Origin: Nymphaea colorata
Lineage: Eukaryota; Streptophyta; Magnoliopsida; Nymphaeales; Nymphaeaceae
Assembly (NCBI RefSeq): GCF_008831285.2
Contig: NC_045141.1
Coordinates: forward strand, 24,353,315-24,413,314
Direction: 5' to 3'
Length of the DNA stretch: 60,000 nt
The notes under the pieces are model-generated. The model was not told the DNA's origin. It saw nothing but the letters and a program-made list of their open reading frames with translations, and did not search any database. Shown here piece after piece: positions 35,450-47,864 of the stretch (the stretch's first letter is position 1; each line of letters opens with the position of its first letter). The position numbers were made by a program, and so were the translations under genes.

Positions 35450-35860
35450 CATGCCAGCAGCTACCCAAACGTCACAGCAGGGTCTATGTGCCCACCTGTT
35501 CACTGCGGCCATTAGGGATGGAAAATGCCGGTGGTGCAGAAGACGAGAGCGAAGGTCATACCACAGAGGTCCAAGTGATGCCCTAGCTGCTGGTGGTGCG
35601 GCACAAACTAGGAGTCATTTTGACTCCCAGTCTGTTTCGCACCACCGACATCCAGAGCGTCGGCTAGACCTCCGGTGGCATGATCTTCGTCCTCGTCTAC
35701 TGCATCACCGGCATTTCTGGTATAGCAACCCTCTCTCTCTGTCTTTCTTCTCTCTCTCCATACCCCTCTCCCTATCTTCAATGGTGGCGTCAAACAGGAG
35801 AGCACATAAGCCCTACGGTGATGTTTGGGCTATATGGGTTAAACACGTCATCAAGGGCTA
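35450..35860. pseudogene. Facing membrane fragments (unit 4)
   Basis: The minus copy (GGMTFALVFCTTGIS-like) and plus copy ([16 protein letters not shown]) face each other across about 50 bp. The plus copy shows ITG where units 1, 3 and 7 have IAG, and AGGAGAGC where units 7-10 have AGGTGAGC. Units 4, 5 and 6 share both changes. Confidence 0.5.
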
Positions 35861-38329
35861 GGAGAAGAGCCTGTATTAAACAGAAGGTGGTCAATTGTCT
35901 GGATGTTTCATGATGCGGAACGATTGGCTTTTAGGTTCGGAGCAAAGAGGAAGACATTAGGTAGTGGTAGGATCAATTAGAAACCAAAACTTGGAATGAA
36001 GGACAAGAACAAGATGAAGAAGGAGACGTGGTAGCAAGCGGGCTGTGGCCATCTTCTTCTTGTTTCTCGATTACTGAATCATCAAGCCGCTTCACTTCTC
36101 CAACTGACTGCAAGGTGACATCTAATAGCGAAAATTGGATGTTTTAGCGTTTTCATCATCGACAAGAAGAACCTTAAGCTTCCACAAACTGAAACCTTTT
36201 TTGCATGTCTAGTAGCGTTCAACACCCAGCTGAAACTTGGCAAAGCCGATCTGAATCTCTATTATTGGGTCGAGAAAGTTGGGATGAGCTCATTACCTGA
36301 CCCCTGGTCTAGCAGCCCAAGCTCCCTCATGCTCGACTAACCGTCATCCCTACTTATTGACACCTGGCCGATTGAGGAAATTACGTTTGTCATTTTAAAA
36401 AATATGAATATCTACAGTATAGAAGATGAACCCAACTAGCGTGATACAATTCCTATGAATGAAATTTCATAGCTTAAAACATAGCTTTTAGGTGAATCCA
36501 TCATAAACTATTGCCATGCATCGAAAGTTTAGAATACAATAATGATCACAACTAACTCTTAGGAGTTGTAGGGCTGTAACACTCTCTTAAGACATATGGA
36601 CCTACTAAAATAATCATAGCATGCGTGTCAAGACCAGTCTAGGTGTAGGTGCAGTTGCGGCATTGGCACAACACAAAGTCAGTGGTTAGCAACATGAACT
36701 CAGTCAAAAGACCATGGATGTCCAATGCTTCTAGGGGCCGTCGTTCATCTCTAATTTGAGATAAAAGGTGATGTGAAATCATTGAGGAAAATTATTAAGA
36801 AAAAAGGTGAAGTGAACAATAAAAAAACCATGGAAATTGAGAAAAAAGAACTGCAAAAACTGTCCTTCGTGTGGCATCCCTGACTTGCAAAGACACCTAA
36901 TGGAGGAAGCACAATCATGATCAAGATATGGAGAAATTTGGGTGTTTTGTGCCATCTTTCAGATCCATCTTATCCTTTTAGGAAGAAGGCAAAGACGGAT
37001 TGCAATGGATGAAACTTGATGGAATGCAAATGATGCAAAAAAAAAAAAAAGTGCTCAAAAAGAGAAGTTGGGCAAATTTATTTGGTTCTGTGGATTGGAT
37101 CACCTACATGCCTGAGAAATGTTTTTCCACTATATCAAACCACGGGGAAAAGCTTCTCTCTTATATAATGGAGCAATAGCTCCATTCTCCCTTTTATTTT
37201 AGGTAAGGTTACAATATTTCCATGATTGTCAATACCATATATGCTAACTTGAGCTGTGGAGATTTTTTCCCCACATTTACCAATGTAGACATTATCTTCA
37301 AAGTCACCTGGTTGACTTTCCTTTTTATTTGTTGAAAGTATCTGTCACCTTCCTTAATTAATGCAAATTTTTTGGGCAACACAATCAAATGAATAATCTC
37401 CTTTGCATTCGGTTCAGGCAACTAGATTGGATCTCTTAATATTTTTTCTGTTTGACTGTGTAACCTGATCCTGATCCATACTTGGTAGCTTTGCGGATTT
37501 TGCTCTAATCTCACGTTCACGAGGGCGCTGTTTTGCTTGTACTCTATATTCTTCTGTCATATTGAAAGAAGCTTTGTGTGGTGGCCGTGGACTTGGAGGC
37601 CGTGTCTCTGAACCATGTAAATGTTTGTGTGTTCTTTGTGTTTCTTTTTTTTTTGGTTTCTCTTCTTCATGGTGCATCAAGAGAGTGTGCGAGAGACTGG
37701 TTCCTAACATTTCACCGAATGATTTACTTTGCAATTTGTTGAACCAACTGGATTGAATCTCTCAATATCCTTCCAACCTCCCTCCCCCCTTCTCCATTCC
37801 CCTCTCCCTTACCTCCTTCCTTAACAAACACATGTTTTTAGGCAATACAATCGCTTACGTGGTCTCGTTTGCAACCGGTTCAGCCAGTTGGAATTAACAC
37901 ATGTTGTTTAGGCAATACAATCGACGACATGGACATCTTTGCAATCGGTATGGCCAATTGGACTGAATCTACCAATGTCTTTCCATCCTCTGAAGTCCTT
38001 TGCAATCTATTAAGGTAGCTGCATTGGATCTCTCGATAACCCTTCGTGTCAAGGAGTCATTTGGCAGCAAAAACACTTTGTTAATGTTTCATAAATTAGA
38101 CCTAAAGTTTGAGTACATTTATGAAACACTTGTTTTAGTATTCTACGAATCTGCCTCACTATTTGTGACAAATTCATAACACATTTTCAAAGTATTCTTG
38201 TTGCCAAATGGCCTCTAAAGGTCATATATTATGTTTGAAAAGAAAAGCACTACCCACCTCTCCCTACGTTGTATTTCATTCATCCTTCTTTTCCTTCGAC
38301 ATTTTACTACCCTAGTTTACTTACACACA

Positions 38330-38363
<34 letters not shown>

Positions 38364-38980
38364 TTTGTTTTTCACATCACTTTTTTTACGCAGTCCAATA
38401 AGATGAGTTTGTGAAAATTTTAACATTTGCATATTTTTTTATTAATTTTATTGGCTTAATTCTTTAAAAGTGTAATATTTTGCATGTTTAATAATTTAAA
38501 GTTTATAAACGATAAGTTTGGTGTCCATTTTTACATTTTCACATCATTTTTTGATTAATTTTATCAGCTTAGTACTTTAAAATTTAATATTTCTATGTTT
38601 CATAAATTTCGAGTTATAGGTTTAGGTATATAATGTTTTAAAAATTTTCCCTTGTTTTTTTCAATAATCAGCAAAAGAGGGATGACAAAGGTCACCAAAA
38701 TCTTGAGGATATACCGGTCCAAGAGGAACTATTATAGACCTGCAAAATTTATAACGGTGAGAATAATCACCGCTATAGGTATTGTAGTTAATCTCACGTC
38801 CATAGTTGTGTTTTACAATATGCAGTATTACATTTTGCTTTAATTTTGTGGAAATGTTGGCTTCTATCTTTATAACAGTGATATATATCACCACTATTTA
38901 AGGGTGGAGCCGGTAATTTTTTATCCCAAGGTTAGAACTATACATTTAAAATTTGAATAAGAGGCGAACTAAAAATTTTC

Positions 38981-38984
<4 letters not shown>

Positions 38985-39034
<50 letters not shown>
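38985..39034. repeat. (AT)n microsatellite, unit 4 tail
   Basis: About 50 bp in the same position as in units 5-7. Confidence 0.95.
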
Positions 39035-39040
<6 letters not shown>

Positions 39041-39220
39041 TTAAACTTTTTAGATTTACTTATAAATTTTTAAAGTTTTTAAAATTTGAGGGGGCCAATC
39101 CCTCTGCCCCTGCCGCTATAACAATTGCAGTTCATCATCTAACGTGATTCAAGTCATTTAAAACAAAATGTTTAGCGGCAGTAATACTTCCTTTGTTTAA
39201 TTCTATGAGAAATTTGTCCT

Positions 39221-39712
39221 AAAACGCCACTTATTTCCGTGTCATTGTTGCGTATACTTTTACTGGGGTGATGACAATGGGTCTGATCAAGAATAAAGTG
39301 ATGATGGCAATTCTATCGTCTAATGTTGCCAAATGTAGAGATGTTAGCCTTTGCTCTCCAGAATTAATGGTCTCCGTAAGTTTCAATTCCTTCTGCACTA
39401 GATGAAGGACAATCTCTAGCTGCCATGCTTTGAGGGCCATATGCAACAAAGTGCGGCCTGAAGAAGGCTCCACTTCAGAAATTGATCCATCTTCTCGCCA
39501 CATCTTATTCCACGCGCCCATGGATGCAGCCATGCAGGCAACAGAGCTCGTTCGTTACCTACTAAAGAAGAAACTGGAACTTAAGGACACAACTTAAGAG
39601 GAGCAAATGCTACTACACATTTACAATTGGCAGCAATAAACATTGGAACCGACATGATCAGTTCGATCCTTGACCAGAAACCCTACACCATTGTCAAGAG
39701 AAAAATGTCATA
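39221..39712. pseudogene. Head-to-head ankyrin fragments (unit 5)
   Basis: Minus copy 39533-39231 (100 codons, HLATLDDRIAIITLFLI). Plus copy 39457-39712 with ELVRYLLKKKLELKDTT then a stop. The open minus frame is identical in sequence to that of unit 6. Confidence 0.6.
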
Positions 39713-39756
39713 AAAACATGATGAAGATGGCCCTCGCCCTCGTAAGGAATAACTAC

Positions 39757-40170
39757 CTTGCCAGCAGCTACCCAAACGTCACAGCAGGGTCTATGTGCCC
39801 ACCTCTTCACTGCGGCCATTAGGGACGGAAAATGCCGGTGGTGCAGAAGACGAGAGCGAAGGTCATACCACAGAGGTCCAAGTGATGCCCTGGCTGCTGG
39901 TGGTGCGGCACAAACTAGGAGTCATTTTGACTCCCAGTCTGTTTCGCACCACCGACATCCAGAGCGTCGGCTAGACCTCCGGTGGCATGATCTTCGTCCT
40001 CGTCTACTGCATCACCGGCATTTCTGGTATAGCAACCCTCTCTCTCTGTCTTTCTTCTCTCTCTCCATACCCCTCTCCCTATCTTCAATGGTGGCGTCAA
40101 ACAGGAGAGCACATAAGCCCTACGGTGATGTTTGGGCTATATGGGTTAAACACGTCATCAAGGGCTAGGA
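39757..40170. pseudogene. Facing membrane fragments (unit 5)
   Basis: Same arrangement as in unit 4, with no stop-causing differences beyond those already shared. The plus frame from 39987 carries [19 protein letters not shown]. Confidence 0.5.
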
Positions 40171-41438
40171 GAAGAGCCTGTATTAAACAGAAGGTGGTCA
40201 ATTGTCTGGATGTTTCATGATGCGGAACGATTGGCTTTTAGGTTAGGAGCAAAGAGGAAGACATTAGGTAGTGGTAGGATCAATTAGAAACCAAAACTTG
40301 GAATGAAGGACAAGAACAAGATGAAGAAGGAGACGTGGTAGCAAGCGGGCTGTGGCCATCTTCTTCTTGTTTCTCGATTACTGAATCATCAAGCCGCTTC
40401 ACTTCTCCAACTGACTGCAAGGTGACATCTAATAGCGAAAATTGGATGTTTTAGCGTTTTCATCATCGACAAGAAGAACCTTAAGCTTCCACAAACTGAA
40501 ACCTTTTTTGCATGTCTAGTAGCGTTCAACACCCAGCTGAAACTTGGCAAAGCCGATCTGAATCTCTATTATTGGGTCGAGAAAGTTGGGATGAGCTCAT
40601 TACCTGACCCCTGGTCTAGCAGCCCAAGCTCCCTCATGCTCGACTAACCGTCATCCCTACTTATTGACACCTGGCCGATTGAGGAAATTACGTTTGTCAT
40701 TTTAAAAAATATGAATATCTACAGTATAGAAGATGAACCCAACTAGCGTGATACAATTCCTATGAATGAAATTTCATAGCTTAAAACATAGCTTTTAGGT
40801 GAATCCATCATAAACTATTGCCATGCATCGAAAGTTTAGAATACAATAATGATCACAACTAACTCTTAGGAGTTGTAGGGCTGTAACACTCTCTTAAGAC
40901 ATATGGACCTACTAAAATAATCATAGCATGCGTGTCAAGACCAGTCTAGGTGTAGGTGCAGTTGCGGCATTGGCACAACACAAAGTCAGTGGTTAGCAAC
41001 ATGAACTCAGTCAAAAGACCATGGATGTCCAATGCTTCTAGGGGCCGTCGTTCATCTCTAATTTGAGATAAAAGGTGATGTGAAATCATTGAGGAAAATT
41101 ATTAAGAAAAAAGGTGAAGTGAACAATAAAAAAACCATGGAAATTGAGAAAAAAGAACTGCAAAAACTGTCCTTCGTGTGGCATCCCTGACTTGCAAAGA
41201 CACCTAATGGAGGAAGCACAATCATGATCAAGATATGGAGAAATTTGGGTGTTTTGTGCCATCTTTTAGATCCATCTTATCCTTTTAGGAAGAAGGCAAA
41301 GCCGGATTGCAATGGATGAAAGTTGATGGAATGCAAAGGATGCAAAAAAAAAAAGTACTCAAAAAGAGAAGTTGGGCAAATTTATTTGGTTCTGTGGAAT
41401 GGATCACCTACATGCATGAGAAAGGTTTTTCCACTATA

Positions 41439-41648
41439 TCAAACCATGGTGAAAAGCTTCTCTGTTATATAATGGAGCAATAGCTCCATTCTCCCTTTTA
41501 TTTTAGGTAAGGTTACAATATTTCCATGATGGTCAATACCACATATGCAAACTTGAGCTGTGGAGATTTTTTCACCACATTTACCAATGTAGACATTATC
41601 TTCAAAGTCACCTGGTTGACTTGCCTTTTCATTTGTTGAAAGTATCAA
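41439..41648 (-). other. Conserved small minus-strand open frame in the unit tail
   Basis: A 69-codon minus frame contains KASQPGDFEDNVYIGKCGEK and ICGIDHHGNIVTLPK. The same frame recurs identically at 45752-45961 and in altered form in the tails of most other units. Splice-like CAG/GTGAC and GGTAAATG words lie within it. No family is recognised, and conservation may simply reflect recent duplication. Confidence 0.25.
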
Positions 41649-42632
41649 TCACCTTCCTTAACTAATGCAAATTTTTTGGGCAAGACAATCAAATGAATAA
41701 TCGCGTTCGCAATCGGTTGAGCCAACTAGATTGGATCTCTCAATATTTTTTCTGTTTGACTGTGGAACCTGATCCTGATCCATACTTGGAAGCTTTGCGG
41801 ATTTTGCTCTAATCTCACGTTCACGAGGGCGCTGTTTTGCTTGTACTCTATATTCTTCTGTCATATTGAAAGAAGCTTTGTGTGGTGGCCGTGGACTTGG
41901 AGGCCGTGTCTCTGAACCATGTAAATGTTTGTGTGTTCTTTGTGTTTCTTTTTTTTTTGGTTTCTCTTCTTCATGGTGCATCAAGAGAGTGTGCGAGAGA
42001 CTGGTTCCTAACATTTCACCGAATGATTTACTTTGCAATTTGTTGAACCAACTGGATTGAATCTCTCAATATCCTTCCAACCTCCCTCCCCCCTTCTCCA
42101 TTCCCCTCTCCCTTACCTCCTTCCTTAACAAACACATGTTTTTAGGCAATACAATCGCTTACGTGGTCTCGTTTGCAACCGGTTCAGCCAGTTGGAATTA
42201 ACACATGTTGTTTAGGCAATACAATCGACGGCATGGACATCTTTGCAATCGGTATGGCCAATTGGACTGAATCTACCAATGTCTTTCCATCCTCTGAAGT
42301 CCTTTGCAATCTATTAAGGTAGCTGCATTGGATCTCTCGATAACCCTTCGTGTCAAGGAGTCATTTGGCAGCAAAAACACTTTGTTAATGTTTCATAAAT
42401 TAGACCTAAAGTTTGAGTACATTTATGAAACACTTGTTTTAGTATTCTACGAATCTGCCTCACTATTTGTGACAAATTCATAACACATTTTCAAAGTATT
42501 CTTGTTGCCAAATGGCCTCTAAAGGTCATATATTATGTTTGAAAAGAAAAGCACTACCCACCTCTCCCTACGTTGTATTTCTTTCATCCTTCTTTTCCTT
42601 CGACATTTTACTACCCTAGTTTACTTACACAC

Positions 42633-42667
<35 letters not shown>

Positions 42668-43285
42668 TTTGTTTTTCACATCACTTTTTTTACGCAGTCC
42701 AATAAGATGAGTTTGTGAAAATTTTAACATTTGCATATTTTTTTTATTAATTTTATTGGCTTAATTCTTTAAAAGTGTAATATTTTGCATGTTTAATAAT
42801 TTAAAGTTTATAAACGATAAGTTTGGTGTCCATTTTTACATTTTCACATCATTTTTTGATTAATTTTATCAGCTTAGTACTTTAAAATTTAATATTTCTA
42901 TGTTTCATAAATTTCGAGTTATAGGTTTAGGTATATAATGTTTTAAAAATTTTCCCTTGTTTTTTTCAATAATCAGCAAAAGAGGGATGACAAAGGTCAC
43001 CAAAATCTTGAGGATATACCGGTCCAAGAGGAACTATTATAGACCTGCAAAATTTATAACGGTGAGAATAATCACCGCTATAGGTATTGTAGTTAATCTC
43101 ACGTCCATAGTTGTGTTTTACAATATGCAGTATTACATTTTGCTTTAATTTTGTGGAAATGTTGGCTTCTATCTTTATAACAGTGATATATATCACCACT
43201 ATTTAAGGGTGGAGCCGGTAATTTTTTATCCCAAGGTTAGAACTATACATTTAAAATTTGAATAAGAGGCGAACTAAAAATTTTC

Positions 43286-43289
<4 letters not shown>

Positions 43290-43347
<58 letters not shown>
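43290..43347. repeat. (AT)n microsatellite, unit 5 tail
   Basis: About 58 bp, 8 bp longer than in unit 4, though the surroundings are nearly identical. Confidence 0.95.
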
Positions 43348-43353
<6 letters not shown>

Positions 43354-43534
43354 TTAAACTTTTTAGATTTACTTATAAATTTTTAAAGTTTTTAAAATTT
43401 GAGGGGGCCAATCCCTCTGCCCCTGCCGCTATAACAATTGCAGTTCATCATCTAACGTGATTCAAGTCATTTAAAACAAAATGTTTAGCGGCAGTAATAC
43501 TTCCTTTGTTTAATTCTATGAGAAATTTGTCCTA

Positions 43535-44480
43535 AAACGCCACTTATTTCCGTGTCATTGTTGCGTATACTTTTACTGGGGTGATGACAATGGGTCTGAT
43601 CAAGAATAAAGTGATGATGGCAATTCTATCGTCTAATGTTGCCAAATGTAGAGATGTTAGCCTTTGCTCTCCAGAATTAATGGTCTCCGTAAGTTTCAAT
43701 TCCTTCTGCACTAGATGAAGGACAATCTCTAGCTGCCATGCTTTGAGGGCCATATGCAACAAAGTGCGGCCTGAAGAAGGCTCCACTTCAGAAATTGATC
43801 CATCTTCTCGCCACATCTTATTCCACGCGCCCATGGATGCAGCCATGCAGGCAACAGAGCTCGTTCGTTACCTACTAAAGAAGAAACTGGAACTTAAGGA
43901 CACAACTTAAGAGGAGCAAATGCTACTACACATTTACAATTGGCAGCAATAAACATTGGAACCGACATGATCAGTTCGATCCTTGACCAGAAACCCTACA
44001 CCATTGTCAAGAGAAAAATGTCATAAAAACACGATGAAGATGGCCCTCGCCCTCGTAAGGAATAACTACCTTGCCAGCAGCTACCCAAACGTCACAGCAG
44101 GGTCTATGTGCCCACCTCTTCACTGCGGCCATTAGGGACGGAAAATGCCGGTGGTGCAGAAGACGAGAGCGAAGGTCATACCACAGAGGTCCAAGTGATG
44201 CCCTGGCTGCTGGTGGTGCGGCACAAACTAGGAGTCATTTTGACTCCCAGTCTGTTTCGCACCACCGACATCCAGAGCGTCGGCTAGACCTCCGGTGGCA
44301 TGATCTTCGTCCTCGTCTACTGCATCACCGGCATTTCTGGTATAGCAACCCTCTCTCTCTGTCTTTCTTCTCTCTCTCCATACCCCTCTCCCTATCTTCA
44401 ATGGTGGCGTCAAACAGGAGAGCACATAAGCCCTACGGTGATGTTTGGGCTATATGGGTTAAACACGTCATCAAGGGCTA
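43535..44480. pseudogene. Ankyrin and membrane fragments (unit 6)
   Basis: Minus ankyrin 43846-43544, plus ankyrin 43770-44025, minus membrane 44245-44070, plus membrane 44263-44480. The sequence is essentially a second copy of 39221-40170, with the offset fixed at 4313 bp. Confidence 0.55.
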
Positions 44481-45751
44481 GGAGAAGAGCCTGTATTAAA
44501 CAGAAGGTGGTCAATTGTCTGGATGTTTCATGATGCGGAACGATTGGCTTTTAGGTTAGGAGCAAAGAGGAAGACATTAGGTAGTGGTAGGATCAATTAG
44601 AAACCAAAACTTGGAATGAAGGACAAGAACAAGATGAAGAAGGAGACGTGGTAGCAAGCGGGCTGTGGCCATCTTCTTCTTGTTTCTCGATTACTGAATC
44701 ATCAAGCCGCTTCACTTCTCCAACTGACTGCAAGGTGACATCTAATAGCGAAAATTGGATGTTTTAGCGTTTTCATCATCGACAAGAAGAACCTTAAGCT
44801 TCCACAAACTGAAACCTTTTTTGCATGTCTAGTAGCGTTCAACACCCAGCTGAAACTTGGCAAAGCCGATCTGAATCTCTATTATTGGGTCGAGAAAGTT
44901 GGGATGAGCTCATTACCTGACCCCTGGTCTAGCAGCCCAAGCTCCCTCATGCTCGACTAACCGTCATCCCTACTTATTGACACCTGGCCGATTGAGGAAA
45001 TTACGTTTGTCATTTTAAAAAATATGAATATCTACAGTATAGAAGATGAACCCAACTAGCGTGATACAATTCCTATGAATGAAATTTCATAGCTTAAAAC
45101 ATAGCTTTTAGGTGAATCCATCATAAACTATTGCCATGCATCGAAAGTTTAGAATACAATAATGATCACAACTAACTCTTAGGAGTTGTAGGGCTGTAAC
45201 ACTCTCTTAAGACATATGGACCTACTAAAATAATCATAGCATGCGTGTCAAGACCAGTCTAGGTGTAGGTGCAGTTGCGGCATTGGCACAACACAAAGTC
45301 AGTGGTTAGCAACATGAACTCAGTCAAAAGACCATGGATGTCCAATGCTTCTAGGGGCCGTCGTTCATCTCTAATTTGAGATAAAAGGTGATGTGAAATC
45401 ATTGAGGAAAATTATTAAGAAAAAAGGTGAAGTGAACAATAAAAAAACCATGGAAATTGAGAAAAAAGAACTGCAAAAACTGTCCTTCGTGTGGCATCCC
45501 TGACTTGCAAAGACACCTAATGGAGGAAGCACAATCATGATCAAGATATGGAGAAATTTGGGTGTTTTGTGCCATCTTTTAGATCCATCTTATCCTTTTA
45601 GGAAGAAGGCAAAGCCGGATTGCAATGGATGAAAGTTGATGGAATGCAAAGGATGCAAAAAAAAAAAGTACTCAAAAAGAGAAGTTGGGCAAATTTATTT
45701 GGTTCTGTGGAATGGATCACCTACATGCATGAGAAAGGTTTTTCCACTATA

Positions 45752-45961
45752 TCAAACCATGGTGAAAAGCTTCTCTGTTATATAATGGAGCAATAGCTCC
45801 ATTCTCCCTTTTATTTTAGGTAAGGTTACAATATTTCCATGATGGTCAATACCACATATGCAAACTTGAGCTGTGGAGATTTTTTCACCACATTTACCAA
45901 TGTAGACATTATCTTCAAAGTCACCTGGTTGACTTGCCTTTTCATTTGTTGAAAGTATCAA
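45752..45961 (-). other. Second copy of the conserved small minus-strand frame
   Basis: Identical 69-codon frame to the one at 41439-41648, at an offset of 4313 bp. Confidence 0.25.
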
Positions 45962-46949
45962 TCACCTTCCTTAACTAATGCAAATTTTTTGGGCAAGACA
46001 ATCAAATGAATAATCGCGTTCGCAATCGGTTGAGCCAACTAGATTGGATCTCTCAATATTTTTTCTGTTTGACTGTGGAACCTGATCCTGATCCATACTT
46101 GGAAGCTTTGCGGATTTTGCTCTAATCTCACGTTCATGAGGGCGCTGTTTTGCTTGTACTCTATATTCTTCTGTCATATTGAAAGAAGCTTTGTGTGGTG
46201 GCCGTGGACTAGGAGGCCGTGTCTCTGAACCATGTAAATCTTTGTGTATTCTTTGTGTTTCTTTTTTTTTTTGGTTTCTCTTCTTCGTGGTGCATCAAGA
46301 GAGTGTGAGAGAGACTGGTTCCTAACATTTCACCAAATGATTTACTTTGCAATCTGTTGAACCAACTGGATTGGATCTCTCAATATCCTTCCAACCTCCC
46401 TCCCCCCTTCTTCATTCCTCTCTCCCTTACCTCCTTCCTTAATTAACACATGTTTTTAGGCAATACAATCGCTTATGTGGTCTCGTTTGCAATCGGTTCA
46501 GCTAGTTGGGATTAACACATGTTGTTTAGGCAATACAATCGACGGCGTGGACATCTTTGCAATCGGTACGACCAATTGGACTGAATCTACCAATGTCTTT
46601 CCATGCTCTGATGTCCTTTGCAATCTATTATGCTAGATGCATTGGATCTCTCGATAACCCTTCGTGTCACTAAGGAGTCATTTGGCAGCAAAAACACTTT
46701 GTTAATGTTTCATAAATTAGACCTAAAGTTTGAGTACATTTATGAAACACTTGTTTTAGTGTTCCACGAATCTGCCTCACTATTTGTGACAAATTCATGA
46801 CACATTTTCAAAGTATTCTTGTTGCCAAACGGCCTTTAAAAGTCATATTTTATGTTTGAAAAGAAAAGCACTACCCACCTCTCCCTACGTTGTATTTCTT
46901 TCATCCTTCTTTACCTTCGACATTTTACTACCCTGGTTTACTTACACAC

Positions 46950-46982
<33 letters not shown>

Positions 46983-47600
46983 TTTGTTTTTCACTTCACT
47001 TTTTTTATGCAGTCCAATAAGATGAGTTTGTGATAATTTTAACATTTGCATATTTTTTTTATTAATTTTATTGGCTTAATTCTTTAAAAGTTTAATATTT
47101 TGTATGTTTATTGATTTAAAGTTTATAAACGATAAGTTTGGTGTCCATGTTTACATTTTCACATCATTTTTTGATTAATTTTATCAGCTTAGTACTTTAA
47201 AATTTAATATTTCTATGTTTCATAAATTTCAAGTTATAGGTTTAGGTATATAATGTTTTAAAAATTTTCCCTTGTTTTTTTCAATATTCAGCCGAAGAGG
47301 GATGACAAAGGTCACCAAAATATTGAGGATATACCGGTCCAAGAGGAACGAGTATAGACCTGCAACATTTATAACGGTGACAAAAATCACCGCTATAGCT
47401 TTTGTAGTTAATCTCACCCCGTAGTAGCGTTTTAGAATATTGAAGTAATACATTTTCCTTCAATTTTGTGGAAATGTTGGCTTCCATGTTTATAACAGTG
47501 ATATATATCACCACTGTTAAAGGGTGGAGCCTGTAATTTTTTGTCCCTAGGGTAGAAGCATACTTTTAAAATTTGAATAAGAGGCGAAATAAAAATTTTC

Positions 47601-47604
<4 letters not shown>

Positions 47605-47681
<77 letters not shown>
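47605..47681. repeat. (AT)n microsatellite, unit 6 tail
   Basis: About 77 bp, the longest (AT)n tract inside the array. Confidence 0.95.
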
Positions 47682-47685
<4 letters not shown>

Positions 47686-47864
47686 CTTTTTTAGGATTAC
47701 ATACTAATTTTTAAAGTTTTTAAAATTTGAGGGGGCCAATCCCTCTGCCCCTACCACTGTAACAATTGCAGTTCATCATCTTCAAAAACGTGATTCAAGT
47801 CATTTAAAACAAAATGTTTTGCGGCAGTAATACTTTGTTTAATTTTATGAGAAATTTGTCCTAA

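Larger units (their letters stand above)
34811..39117. repeat. Array unit 4 (~4.31 kb)
   Basis: Order: ankyrin (-) 34915-35244, ankyrin (+) 35148-35402, membrane (-) 35625-35450, membrane (+) 35645-35860, full tail, twin hairpins 38750-38777 and 38871-38898, (AT)n 38985-39034. From about 35.6 to 37.0 kb and again from about 37.45 kb it reads nearly identical to unit 5. In its ankyrin part it has private differences (for example GTACAGATG where units 5-6 have GTAGAGATG). Confidence 0.85.
39118..43430. repeat. Array unit 5 (~4.31 kb)
   Basis: Order: ankyrin (-) 39221-39533, ankyrin (+) 39457-39712, facing membrane fragments 39757-40170, tail, (AT)n 43290-43347. Its first part is nearly identical to unit 6, while its last part (from about 41.8 kb) is nearly identical to the last part of unit 4. 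Confidence 0.85.
43431..47758. repeat. Array unit 6 (~4.33 kb)
   Basis: Order: ankyrin (-) 43535-43846, ankyrin (+) 43770-44025, facing membrane fragments 44070-44480, tail, (AT)n 47605-47681. It matches unit 5 nearly base for base up to about 46.13 kb, then diverges (for example CACGTTCATGAGG against CACGTTCACGAGG, and GTGAGAGAG against GTGCGAGAG). Confidence 0.85.

Noticed and set aside
35451-35861. 136-codon plus-strand frame, identical in three units and rich in R and H
   Set aside because: It is out of register with the membrane-segment frame and partly antisense to the minus membrane piece. Identity follows from recent duplication, not selection on this frame.
41658-42038. 126-codon minus frame in the unit tail, with copies in other units
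   Set aside because: It runs through the 70-bp non-coding sub-repeats, and its ends change with indels between units. No protein-like motif was seen.
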